Shown piece by piece: positions 1 to 4,661 of a stretch of 5,663 bases of DNA. Under the pieces are notes generated by a model, which saw only the letters and a list, made by a program, of their open reading frames with translations, was not told where the DNA came from and made no database searches. The DNA lies in the NCBI GenBank assembly GCA_900543845.1, contig UQTD01000094.1:1-5663 (forward strand). Direction: 5' to 3'. Position numbers and translations under genes: made by a program. The DNA is from an uncultured Collinsella sp. (GTDB lineage Bacteria; Actinomycetota; Coriobacteriia; Coriobacteriales; Coriobacteriaceae). The number at the start of each line of letters is the position of its first letter. The first letter of the stretch is position 1.

Positions 1-251
1 TGACCGAAGTCCTCCTCCCACGCACGGCAGACCGCGTCGATCAGCTCGGGGTCGCCCTTGGGGTCGCCGTAGTGCGTGTGACCGGCCTTCGCGTCGCGGA
101 AGGCGGCATTGATGATGCTCTCGTCGGTGGTGAAATCGGTGTCGCCGATGCTCAGGTCGATGATGTCCTTGTATTTGGCAAGCGCCTCGGTGTCGAGCGA
201 CAGTCCGGCACCGCTGCTCTGAAATCGCTTGGCGATGTAGCTACGCTTCAT
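1..251 (-). CDS. PLP-dependent class I/II aminotransferase, N-terminal part (cut by window edge)
   Basis: This gene starts at an ATG at 249-251 and runs off the left edge, so only about 83 residues are visible. The frame is open throughout. It opens with MKRSYIAKRF, followed by DIIDLSIGDTDF and then HTHYGDPKGDPEL. That order is typical of the N-terminal arm and substrate-side segment of fold-type I aminotransferases of the aspartate aminotransferase superfamily. The PLP-binding lysine lies beyond the edge. A strong AAGGAGG site at 261-267 sits 9 nt before the start. The start lies inside the end of the preceding frame (11-nt overlap), so the two are probably translationally coupled. LarA-like proteins and aminotransferases of this kind can be neighbours, so this gene probably belongs with the LarA-like part of the upstream frame rather than with gatC. 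The substrate cannot be told from this fragment. Confidence 0.85.
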   Translation of the reverse strand, partial: MKRSYIAKRFQSSGAGLSLDTEALAKYKDIIDLSIGDTDFTTDESIINAAFRDAKAGHTHYGDPKGDPELIDAVCRAWEEDFG

Positions 252-669
252 GCTTGGAAGCCTCCTTGACGTGTGGAATGACGGTCGAGCCGTTCGGAAT
301 GACATAGATGGACTTGCCCTCCAGCTGCGCGGCGTCGAGCAGGGCGTTGACGTCGGAAAACGCCTTTATGCCCATGGGCGCAACGTCCTCCGGGGCAATG
401 CTCGAATAGAGCAGGATGTTGTAGCGCTGCGCCTGCTCGCAGTTGAGGAAGAAAATGTAGCCCGCGACGGTGAAATGCTCGCGCAGCCGCCGCTCGATGG
501 TGCCGGCGACGAGGTCCTTCGCCCAGTCGAAGTATTCGGCGGGGCCGCCGCCCTCGCGCGCCTCGATGGCGGCAAGGGAGGCCTGGGCCACCTCGGTAGC
601 GGTAAAGTCGCCGACGGCAACGCCCGCGGCAATCTGGGCAGCGGTAAGGGAATCGAAGCTCTGCGCCAT
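241..669 (-). CDS. In-frame chimera: GatA N-terminus joined to LarA-family C-terminus
   Basis: This 142-residue frame starts one base inside the gatC stop (TAATG), the usual gatC-gatA arrangement. Residues 1 to about 38 read like the GatA (Asp/Glu-tRNA amidotransferase subunit A) N-terminus, with MAQSFDSLTAAQIAAG and a helix ending AAIEARE. From about residue 40 the sequence changes to a segment resembling the last 100 residues of LarA-family nickel-dependent lactate racemase-like proteins: EYFDWAKDL, then NILLYSSIAPEDV, then IYVIPNGSTVIP near the end. GatA is normally nearly 500 residues and its Lys-Ser-Ser amidase triad lies well after residue 38, so it is absent here. The nickel-pincer lysine and histidine ligands of LarA lie in the missing N-terminal part. 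The product should therefore do neither job. A GGGGGAG-like site around 678-683 can serve the start. The likely cause is a deletion joining gatA to larA, or an assembly chimera. Parentage is recalled from family patterns, not from a search. Confidence 0.78.
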   Translation of the reverse strand: MAQSFDSLTAAQIAAGVAVGDFTATEVAQASLAAIEAREGGGPAEYFDWAKDLVAGTIERRLREHFTVAGYIFFLNCEQAQRYNILLYSSIAPEDVAPMGIKAFSDVNALLDAAQLEGKSIYVIPNGSTVIPHVKEASKHEA

Positions 670-980
670 TACTCGCTCTCCCCCTCTCCCAAAATGGACG
701 GCACGCGGAAGTAGCGGTCGCGCGCGCTGCCGGCGTTTTCGAGCGCAACGTCGAGCGGCAGGTCGCGCTCGGGCTCGCGCAGGTCATCGCCCATCACGTT
801 GGACAGGCTTCCGATGGGATGGAACGTGGGCTCCACGTCGGGCAAGTCATATTGCAAGACGGGCTCGAGCATCTGGACGGCATCGTTCATGTAGGACGTC
901 ATCTGGGTGAGCTCGTCATCGGTCAGTGCGATCTTTGCGTACTCGGCGATGCCGCGCACGTCTTTCTCGCTGAGTGCCAT
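669..980 (-). CDS. gatC: Asp-tRNA(Asn)/Glu-tRNA(Gln) amidotransferase subunit C
   Basis: GatC is the small stabilising subunit of the GatCAB complex, which converts mischarged Glu-tRNA(Gln) and/or Asp-tRNA(Asn) to the amidated forms in the cytoplasm. The 103-residue product has the usual length and pattern: an early LSEKDVRGIAEYAKIALTDD helix, a helical middle with MNDAVQMLEPV, the VEPTFHP motif and a C-terminal RDRYFRVPSIL, which in the family wraps around GatA. A start 18 nt further upstream (998) is possible, but the ATG at 978-980 has a GGAAGGGAG site 5 nt upstream and gives the normal GatC N-terminus, so it is preferred. The stop overlaps the next start by one base. No intact gatA or gatB is visible downstream, so this gatC is either orphaned or part of a rearranged copy. 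Confidence 0.93.
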   Translation of the reverse strand: MALSEKDVRGIAEYAKIALTDDELTQMTSYMNDAVQMLEPVLQYDLPDVEPTFHPIGSLSNVMGDDLREPERDLPLDVALENAGSARDRYFRVPSILGEGESE

Positions 981-985
981 AGGCG

Positions 986-994
986 CTCCCTTCC
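986..994 (-). promoter_or_regulatory. Ribosome-binding site deciding the gatC start
   Basis: On the minus strand this reads GGAAGGGAG and ends 5 nt before the ATG at 978-980. The alternative start at 998 would place this purine tract inside the coding region and has no comparable site of its own. Confidence 0.7.
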
Positions 995-1015
995 GCATAA
1001 CAGTTAAACCGTTCT

Positions 1016-1021
1016 AGTATA
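1016..1021 (-). promoter_or_regulatory. Candidate -10 box for gatC
   Basis: On the minus strand this is TATACT, one base from the consensus, preceded directly by TTG. It would start transcription near 1009 and leave a leader of about 28 nt carrying the gatC ribosome-binding site. No good -35 box is seen at the right distance, so the call rests on the -10 box and its position. Confidence 0.4.
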
Positions 1022-1115
1022 CAAGGCAACGCCGCTTGGAGCAGGCGCTTTACTCAAATGCAGCGAAAACGTAACGAGGGCGGCGGGCTAGCAGGCGGCG
1101 GGCTGGCGGTTCTGC

Positions 1116-1219
1116 AGCGAAACCGCACCGTCCATAGCGAAAACCGTCTCGTCCACAACGAAGACCGTCGCGCCCACAACGAAGACCGTACTGTCCGCAA
1201 CAAAAACCATCACAACATT
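1116..1219. repeat. Degenerate 21-nt tandem repeat, about five units
   Basis: Five consecutive units start at 1116, 1136, 1157, 1178 and 1199. All are 21 nt except the first, which is 20. Units three and four share AACGAAGACCGT at the same offset. The first two carry AGCGAAACCG and AGCGAAAACCG, and the last carries AACAAAAACCAT. The last unit runs into the left arm of the 19-bp inverted repeat, so the two elements overlap and may share an origin. No spacer-repeat pattern of a CRISPR array is present. Confidence 0.75.
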
Positions 1220-1268
1220 CGACGCTTTTCGCCAAAATCGTAATTTTCATCGAATGTTGTGATGGTTT
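1204..1268. repeat. Perfect 19-bp inverted repeat with 27-nt loop
   Basis: The left arm 1204-1222 (AAACCATCACAACATTCGA) is the exact reverse complement of the right arm 1250-1268. The 27-nt loop itself contains a small AAAAT/ATTTT inversion (1234-1238 and 1243-1247). On the minus strand the second arm ends in a run of five T, so RNA copied leftward from the sortase could fold and perhaps terminate here. The length, perfect arms and intergenic site fit a REP- or MITE-like dispersed palindrome. Dispersal elsewhere in the genome cannot be judged from this window. Confidence 0.8.
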
Positions 1269-1278
1269 GAAAGCCCCG

Positions 1279-1313
1279 ACCGCCACAAAGGTGCCTGTCC
1301 CCTTTGTGGTGGT
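1279..1313 (-). terminator. Hairpin directly after the sortase stop; weak terminator or repeat element
   Basis: The arms ACCGCCACAAAGG (1279-1291) and CCTTTGTGGTGGT (1301-1313) pair over 13 positions with one G-U-type position and a 9-nt loop. The hairpin lies 13 nt past the sortase stop, where a terminator is expected. No T-run follows on the minus strand, so intrinsic termination would be weak. On the minus strand the loop and flanks read AAAGGGGACAGGCACCTTT, a motif that recalls dispersed hairpin repeats in bacterial genomes. That recollection was not checked. Confidence 0.5.
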
Positions 1314-1326
1314 TCTGAACGATGTC

Positions 1327-2265
1327 TTATGCCGAGGCCTTGGCCTTGCGGCGCTTGCGGACCGCGTGGATCACGATGTCCAGCAGCAACAGCACAATGG
1401 CCACGACCACGATGAGCACGGCAAACTCGCGCTTGCCCCAGTGGCGGTCGGCCAGCGACTTTTGCTTGTCGACGTCCTTCTTGTTGTACTTGGTGCGCAC
1501 GCAGTGCACCAGCAGGCGATGGTCGTTCACGCCGTAGGGCGTGCAGGTGACGAGCGTCACCCTGTCGGCGCCGGGCTCGATGGTCAGCGACTCCATCTCC
1601 TCGGGCAGCACGACCTCGGAGTCCACCATCTTGTAGGCGAGCGTCTTGCTCATGGTGTGCAGCAGCACCAGGTCGCCGGGCTCCAGCGAATGGATGTCGT
1701 CGAACATGCTCAGGTTGCGCATGCCCGAGTGCGCGGTGAGCACGCAATGCGTCGAGGCGCCGCCCACCGGCAGGCTGGTGCCCTCCAGGTGGCCGACGCC
1801 CGCCATGAGGACCTCCTCGCTCGTGCCGTGGTAGATAGGCATGCTCACGTCGATGGAGGGGATTTCGACCCAGCTCATCATGGGGTCGCGGTCAAAGATG
1901 AGCTGCTGAGCGTAGGGCTCGATCTGGTCGGCGGGAAGCTCGGTGACCTCGCCCGCCAGCTGCTCGTTATAGGAGCGCGCCTGAAGCAGGATGCGCTCGC
2001 GCTCCTCTTCGGAGAGCGCATCCACGGTGCTGGACACCGTGCTGATCTGGTTGAACACGCCCGAGGCCTCGAGCCGATCCAAGATCCACGGCCAGGTCAT
2101 AAGGCCCACGCCAATAAGGATGATGACGATGGTGATGAGCCGGTCGGCCCAGCGCGGCAGTCGCTTGCGACGGCGCTTGGGCTTTGGTTGAGGTTTGGGC
2201 TGAGGGCTTGAGCCGCCGTTGTCCGCGGCGTTACTGCTCTTCATATGTTTGGCGCCCTGCACCAT
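1327..2265 (-). CDS. Class C (pilin-polymerising) sortase
   Basis: This 312-residue membrane-bound transpeptidase would cut the sorting signals of the upstream pilins and join them into a pilus at the outer face of the membrane. A basic proline-rich N-terminal tail (residues 20-36) leads to a transmembrane helix at about 43-61. The catalytic domain follows, with His179 in LTAHSG, Cys241 in LVTCTPYGVN and Arg250 in DHRLLV, giving the sortase His-Cys-Arg triad. A second hydrophobic helix (about 281-301) and a basic C-terminal tail are typical of class C. RDPMMSW at about 126-132 sits where class C enzymes carry their lid with a DPW/DPF-type motif, so the lid aromatic may be shifted or changed. 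The ATG at 2263-2265 is chosen because AGAGGAG (2275-2281) lies 9 nt upstream. The ATG eight codons in lacks such a site. Two terminators separate this gene from the pilin gene, so it is probably transcribed separately. Confidence 0.93.
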   Translation of the reverse strand: MVQGAKHMKSSNAADNGGSSPQPKPQPKPKRRRKRLPRWADRLITIVIILIGVGLMTWPWILDRLEASGVFNQISTVSSTVDALSEEERERILLQARSYNEQLAGEVTELPADQIEPYAQQLIFDRDPMMSWVEIPSIDVSMPIYHGTSEEVLMAGVGHLEGTSLPVGGASTHCVLTAHSGMRNLSMFDDIHSLEPGDLVLLHTMSKTLAYKMVDSEVVLPEEMESLTIEPGADRVTLVTCTPYGVNDHRLLVHCVRTKYNKKDVDKQKSLADRHWGKREFAVLIVVVAIVLLLLDIVIHAVRKRRKAKASA

Positions 2266-2281
2266 CGCCGGTCACTCCTCT

Positions 2282-2295
2282 ACAACTCAAGTTGT
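2282..2295. promoter_or_regulatory. Palindrome ACAACT-N2-AGTTGT before the sortase gene
   Basis: Six-base arms (2282-2287 and 2290-2295) flank a 2-nt centre. The palindrome touches the sortase ribosome-binding site and lies just downstream of a candidate -10 box, where a repressor operator or a small hairpin blocking ribosome access could act. Function is inferred from position only. Confidence 0.4.
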
Positions 2296-2303
2296 CTGAA
2301 CAA

Positions 2304-2309
2304 ATAATA
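2304..2309 (-). promoter_or_regulatory. Candidate -10 box for the sortase gene
   Basis: On the minus strand this reads TATTAT, one base from consensus, with a predicted start near 2297 and a leader of about 32 nt. No recognisable -35 hexamer lies 16-18 nt upstream. A promoter in this region is expected because a strong terminator closes the preceding transcript at 2391-2424. Confidence 0.35.
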
Positions 2310-2326
2310 GCCGATTAGCGAGCTCA

Positions 2327-2365
2327 TGCGCTGCGCAACGCAGCCTGGCAACATTGCGCAGTGCA
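2327..2365. repeat. Hairpin upstream of the sortase gene
   Basis: CTGCGCAA (2331-2338) pairs exactly with TTGCGCAG (2354-2361) across a 15-nt loop. The stem can extend to 2327-2365 with one G-U pair. No T-run follows on either strand, so it is not an obvious terminator. It may be a protein-binding inverted repeat or a structured leader if transcription starts further upstream. Confidence 0.5.
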
Positions 2366-2390
2366 AGTATGGGCCCGCATTTGAGTTTTC

Positions 2391-2424
2391 AAAATATCCC
2401 GAATCGGCTGGGCGATTCGGGATA
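2391..2424 (-). terminator. Intrinsic terminator before the sortase promoter region
   Basis: TATCCCGAATCG (2395-2406) and CGATTCGGGATA (2413-2424) are perfect 12-bp arms around a 6-nt loop. On the minus strand the stem is followed at once by TTTT (2391-2394) and a further A/T-rich stretch. It would stop leftward transcription from the small membrane protein gene and insulate the sortase gene. The right arm also contains part of a plus-strand TACAAT that may be the -10 box of the facing small RNA. Confidence 0.75.
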
Positions 2425-2428
2425 CAAT
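2423..2428 (+). promoter_or_regulatory. Candidate plus-strand -10 box (TACAAT)
   Basis: TACAAT differs from the consensus at one base and would place a start near 2435, exactly where the first stem of the candidate small RNA begins. No good -35 hexamer is seen, since that region is occupied by the terminator palindrome, so the assignment is tentative. Confidence 0.35.
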
Positions 2429-2434
2429 GGCAAT

Positions 2435-2532
2435 AGAAAACGACGCATCCCGCGTAAGTGTTCGAAAGCGCGGGCGGCCTAGTTTTCTGGTTTTGTTAAA
2501 TGCCCGGGCCTCTAACCCCGGGCATTCTTATT
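2435..2532 (+). ncRNA. Candidate structured small RNA, antisense to a facing 3' UTR
   Basis: The plus strand shows an ordered set of stems. An outer stem, AGAAAAC (2435-2441) with GTTTTCT (2482-2488), encloses an inner stem CCCGCG (2449-2454) with CGCGGG (2469-2474), whose loop carries TTCGAA. A U-rich linker (GGTTTTGTTAA) then leads to the terminator hairpin at 2499-2526. A TACAAT box lies just before the first stem. Together these look like a small RNA gene of about 95-100 nt. It would be complementary to the 3' untranslated part of the minus-strand small membrane protein mRNA. It matches no RNA family I recognise. The same stems could instead form in the minus-strand transcript. Confidence 0.4.
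2499..2532 (+). terminator. GC-rich terminator hairpin, possibly bidirectional
   Basis: AATGCCCGGG (2499-2508) pairs exactly with CCCGGGCATT (2517-2526) across an 8-nt loop. On the plus strand it is followed by CTTATTT. On the minus strand it begins 1 nt past the stop of the small membrane protein gene and is followed by TAACAAAA, which is poorer for termination. It can end the plus-strand small RNA and may also slow leftward transcription. Confidence 0.6.
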
Positions 2533-2680
2533 TGCGCTTGTTGCAGCGCAAATGCCTTCTACCGTCCGCACCGCGCGTGCGCCTACGGACCTTAAACCGA
2601 ACCTCATACGAGTCAAGAAACGCGATGACGAACGAGCCTACCGCCGCGAGGGCGGCGAGCGCGTTAAGGAATTTCAGCAT
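2528..2680 (-). CDS. Small hydrophobic membrane protein with highly basic tail (50 residues), unrecognised
   Basis: The start ATG (2678-2680) has a GGAGG site at 2688-2692 with a 7-nt gap. A longer frame from 2758 exists, but its extra 26 codons contain that site, so the internal start is preferred. Residues 4-22 form one hydrophobic helix (FLNALAALAAVGSFVIAFL). The rest is strongly basic, with 12 Lys/Arg among the last 23 residues and a final CNKRK. The TAA stop lies at the end of an 8-bp hairpin (ATTTGCGC 2530-2537 with GCGCAAAT 2546-2553). I do not recognise a family. Size and shape resemble small type I toxin or holin-like peptides, but also ordinary small membrane proteins. It sits between the pilin and sortase genes, bounded by terminators on both sides, so it is probably its own transcription unit. 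Confidence 0.6.
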   Translation of the reverse strand: MLKFLNALAALAAVGSFVIAFLDSYEVRFKVRRRTRGADGRRHLRCNKRK

Positions 2681-2687
2681 TTGGGGA

Positions 2688-2692
2688 CCTCC
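2688..2692 (-). promoter_or_regulatory. Ribosome-binding site of the small membrane protein
   Basis: GGAGG on the minus strand, 7 nt before the ATG at 2678-2680. It is the main reason to take this short frame as a gene and to choose the inner start. Confidence 0.65.
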
Positions 2693-2757
2693 GATCGAGT
2701 CGTCGGCCGCCCGCGCACGGAATGCGTCGTAAGGGTATTTTACTGCGAGCACTCGCA

Positions 2758-2786
2758 CTTACAGCTGGTAAACGCAATATTTGCAA
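2758..2786 (-). promoter_or_regulatory. Candidate promoter of the small membrane protein gene
   Basis: On the minus strand TTGCAA (2781-2786) and TGTAAG (2758-2763) are separated by exactly 17 nt. Each matches the consensus at four of six positions. A second possible -10 box, TAAAAT at 2737-2742, is a better hexamer but lacks a -35 partner. Either would give a leader of about 50-70 nt. Confidence 0.35.
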
Positions 2787-2794
2787 ACATTTGT

Positions 2795-2825
2795 TCGCTA
2801 ATCATACGCTCAATCATACGAGCGA
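2795..2825. repeat. Two direct repeats of AATCATACG flanked by inverted TCGCT/AGCGA
   Basis: AATCATACG occurs at 2800-2808 and again at 2812-2820, a 12-nt step. The pair is bracketed by TCGCT (2795-2799) and AGCGA (2821-2825). It lies just upstream of the candidate promoter of the small membrane protein gene, where a regulator could bind two sites. No known operator is recognised. Confidence 0.45.
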
Positions 2826-2846
2826 CGGCGCCCCGGCTGCGCTGTT

Positions 2847-2886
2847 CAAAAAGAACGGGGCAAACTCCAGTGCGGAGTCTGCCCCG
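2847..2886 (-). terminator. Strong intrinsic terminator of the pilin operon
   Basis: CGGGGCAAACTCC (2856-2868) pairs with GGAGTCTGCCCCG (2874-2886) over 13 positions with one mismatch and a 5-nt loop. On the minus strand it is followed directly by TTCTTTTTGAA. It lies about 100 nt past the pilin stop and should end leftward transcription of the pilus genes. Confidence 0.88.
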
Positions 2887-2986
2887 AAAAGAGAATGGCA
2901 AAGCAAGAATGTCGATGGACGAGAAAGGTGTCCGCAAGTCTCATGGCCACCACATTCCACCCGCCAAAGGGATGGGTGAGCGAGCG

Positions 2987-4654
2987 CTACTCCTGCTCGG
3001 ACTCCTCAGCCTGCTTACGGCTGCGGATGAGGTGCGCCACGCCGATGCACAGCACCGCGCCACCAGCGATCCAAGTGAAGGTCACGCCGTTGAGACCGGT
3101 GAGGGGGAGGCCATTGCCCTGCTTGTTTTTGACAATCAAAACAGCAGTACCGTTGTCCGTGTTGGTCGTGTCAACCTTGACCAAATTGGAACCCATGGTG
3201 CTCGTCTTGACCGTGAGCTTGTTTTCTCCCACACCCTCTGCGTTGTCGAGGCCAGTGGCTTTGATGTTGAAGGTGAAATCGGGGATGGTGTTGTAGCCGG
3301 CGAGCGTATGGGTTTCCTTGACGGTGTAGGTGCCGGCATCGAGACCCTCGACGTTAATCTCACCGGAGTCGGTGGTCGTGAACTCATAAGGCATAGCACC
3401 GAGGGAGCCATCATCCTGGACATACTTGTCCTTGGATCCAGTATCGTCGGGAGTAGTGGCACAGATGGTGAACCTTACGCCGGTAAGCGCCTTATTCTCA
3501 TCAGTCGCGTCCTTCTTGACGAGCTTGAGCGCATAGGTGTAGTCGCGCACGGTGTCGGACACAGACTCACCCTTGGTATCGTGGCCAGGGTTGTTGGAGT
3601 AGATGAGCTTGACGGTGTTGGAGTTGCCCGTGCCACCGACAGCAACATGCTGGGACTTCTTCGGGTCGAGCTTGGCGCTGTACGTGACAACGACCCTTGT
3701 GTTCACGCCAAGAGTGACACCGGCCTTCCCGGCGGCAGCCTTAAGATCGTCAAACTTTACGCTCAAGACCATCTTGCCATTTGAATCGGGAGACACGGTC
3801 ACAGAAGTAGGCGTGATAGGAGTCTCATCAATCACGGCCTTGACAGAGGACTTATCAACAGTCAAACCGGCAGACGGCTCATCGTAAAACTCATAATAGT
3901 AGGTGCCGAACGTGTCGACATTGTTTGCAACCGTGCCGGTCAGCTTGTACTGAACGGTCTGACCCATCTGGGAGTCCGCCTTGTCCGCCCACCCGACGCT
4001 CGTAGCATCGTCCTTGATCTTCTTCGTCACGGTCGGGATGCTCGTCTTCTCGGTAACGCTCACTGCGTCGCCGCCCACGACCGCAAAGATCGGCGAGGTG
4101 CCGGTCTGCTTCTTATCGGCGTAATCGTCCTTGGTTCCAATCGAAGAGGTATCGGTCAGGAAGAGGTAGTAGCCCTTGCTCGTGGCAGTAAAGGGGGTGC
4201 CAGCATCAAAACCCACGCCAGTCGCGGGCACGTCCTTCTCGACGGCCAGGGCAATCTTATTGAGAAGATCGTCCTTCTTCACGACCGCGGTAGGAGTGGT
4301 ATCCATGATCGCCTCAGAAAGGTAGTCGGCGACCTCCTGCGCGGTCGACGAATTGGTGATGCCTGGCGCGTTTTCAGACGTAAGGACGCCGCGAACGGCA
4401 TCCCTCGCTTGGTCGCTCGCCCAGTCGACGTTGGACGCGACCTTCTGCCCGTCCTTGTCCACGACATCGGCCTTAAAGATCTGATATGCCTTGAACTTGG
4501 TGGCTCCATTGTTCTCGTTCTGCGTGATCGTGATCGTATCGTCGCCCTCCGCAGCAAACGCCATGGTCACCGGGGCCATAACTCCGCCGAAGCTCAGCGC
4601 TGCTGTGAGGCCGGCGGTTACTGCCAGGCGTGCGATGTTCTTGCTCATGCTCAT
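2987..4654 (-). CDS. LPLTG-anchored major pilin with D2 fimbrial and SpaA-like domains
   Basis: This is a secreted, sortase-linked pilus subunit of 555 residues. A signal peptide (basic start, hydrophobic 9-34, likely cut after AFA at 34) leads to an N-terminal domain to about 205, with KFKAYQIFKA and GYYLF as in D1 pilin domains. A D2 fimbrial isopeptide domain spans about 206-365 (PTVTKKI, VQYKLTGTV, LIYSNNP). A SpaA-like domain spans about 372-512, with Lys377/380 in ALKLVKK, Glu447 in YTVKETHTLAGY and Asn510 in IVKNK, fitting an isopeptide Lys-Glu-Asn set. LPLTG is at 516-520, then a membrane helix (about 523-543) and RSRKQ tail. The usual YPK pilin motif is not seen; Lys203, Lys211 or Lys212 before the D2 domain could be the cross-linking residue. 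The ATG at 4652-4654 is preferred over starts at 4687 and 4720 because AGAGGA lies 7 nt upstream. The sequence looks less GC-rich than its neighbours. Confidence 0.92.
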   Translation of the reverse strand: MSMSKNIARLAVTAGLTAALSFGGVMAPVTMAFAAEGDDTITITQNENNGATKFKAYQIFKADVVDKDGQKVASNVDWASDQARDAVRGVLTSENAPGITNSSTAQEVADYLSEAIMDTTPTAVVKKDDLLNKIALAVEKDVPATGVGFDAGTPFTATSKGYYLFLTDTSSIGTKDDYADKKQTGTSPIFAVVGGDAVSVTEKTSIPTVTKKIKDDATSVGWADKADSQMGQTVQYKLTGTVANNVDTFGTYYYEFYDEPSAGLTVDKSSVKAVIDETPITPTSVTVSPDSNGKMVLSVKFDDLKAAAGKAGVTLGVNTRVVVTYSAKLDPKKSQHVAVGGTGNSNTVKLIYSNNPGHDTKGESVSDTVRDYTYALKLVKKDATDENKALTGVRFTICATTPDDTGSKDKYVQDDGSLGAMPYEFTTTDSGEINVEGLDAGTYTVKETHTLAGYNTIPDFTFNIKATGLDNAEGVGENKLTVKTSTMGSNLVKVDTTNTDNGTAVLIVKNKQGNGLPLTGLNGVTFTWIAGGAVLCIGVAHLIRSRKQAEESEQE

Positions 4655-4661
4655 CTTCTTT

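Larger units (their letters stand above)
981..1326. other. Repeat-rich intergenic region between sortase and gatC
   Basis: This stretch of about 350 bases holds no convincing gene. From left to right it contains the gatC leader and candidate promoter, a GC-rich stretch with an 11-nt direct repeat (GGCGGCGGGCT at 1079-1089 and 1094-1104), a degenerate 21-nt tandem array, a perfect 19-bp inverted repeat and a second hairpin next to the sortase stop. A 78-codon minus-strand open frame (1050-1286) crosses all of these, but it looks like a by-product of a repeat period divisible by three. Confidence 0.75.

Noticed and set aside
1116..1219. CRISPR array
   Set aside because: Units are contiguous 21-nt degenerate repeats without unique spacers, and no cas gene is present.
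1050..1286. 78-codon minus-strand frame with a repeating CGRDGLR-like peptide
   Set aside because: It starts at GTG without a well-placed ribosome-binding site and runs through two palindromes and the 21-nt array, whose period alone keeps the frame open.
1267..2211. 314-codon plus-strand frame opposite the sortase
   Set aside because: It is the antisense shadow of a well-supported sortase gene; the translation is rich in His, Val and Asp with no domain pattern.
2430..2530. tRNA gene
   Set aside because: The stems do not form a cloverleaf; no T-arm or anticodon arm with correct spacing is found on either strand.
2427..2732. 101-codon plus-strand frame opposite the small membrane protein
   Set aside because: It crosses several hairpins and a terminator and has low-complexity, unconvincing composition. 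The minus-strand frame has the ribosome-binding site.
2740..2937. 65-codon minus-strand frame across the pilin terminator
   Set aside because: It contains the terminator stem and its T-run, has no ribosome-binding site and resembles no protein.
2552..3784. 410-codon plus-strand frame opposite the pilin
   Set aside because: It runs antisense through the pilin gene and its terminator, and has no recognisable domain or upstream ribosome-binding site.
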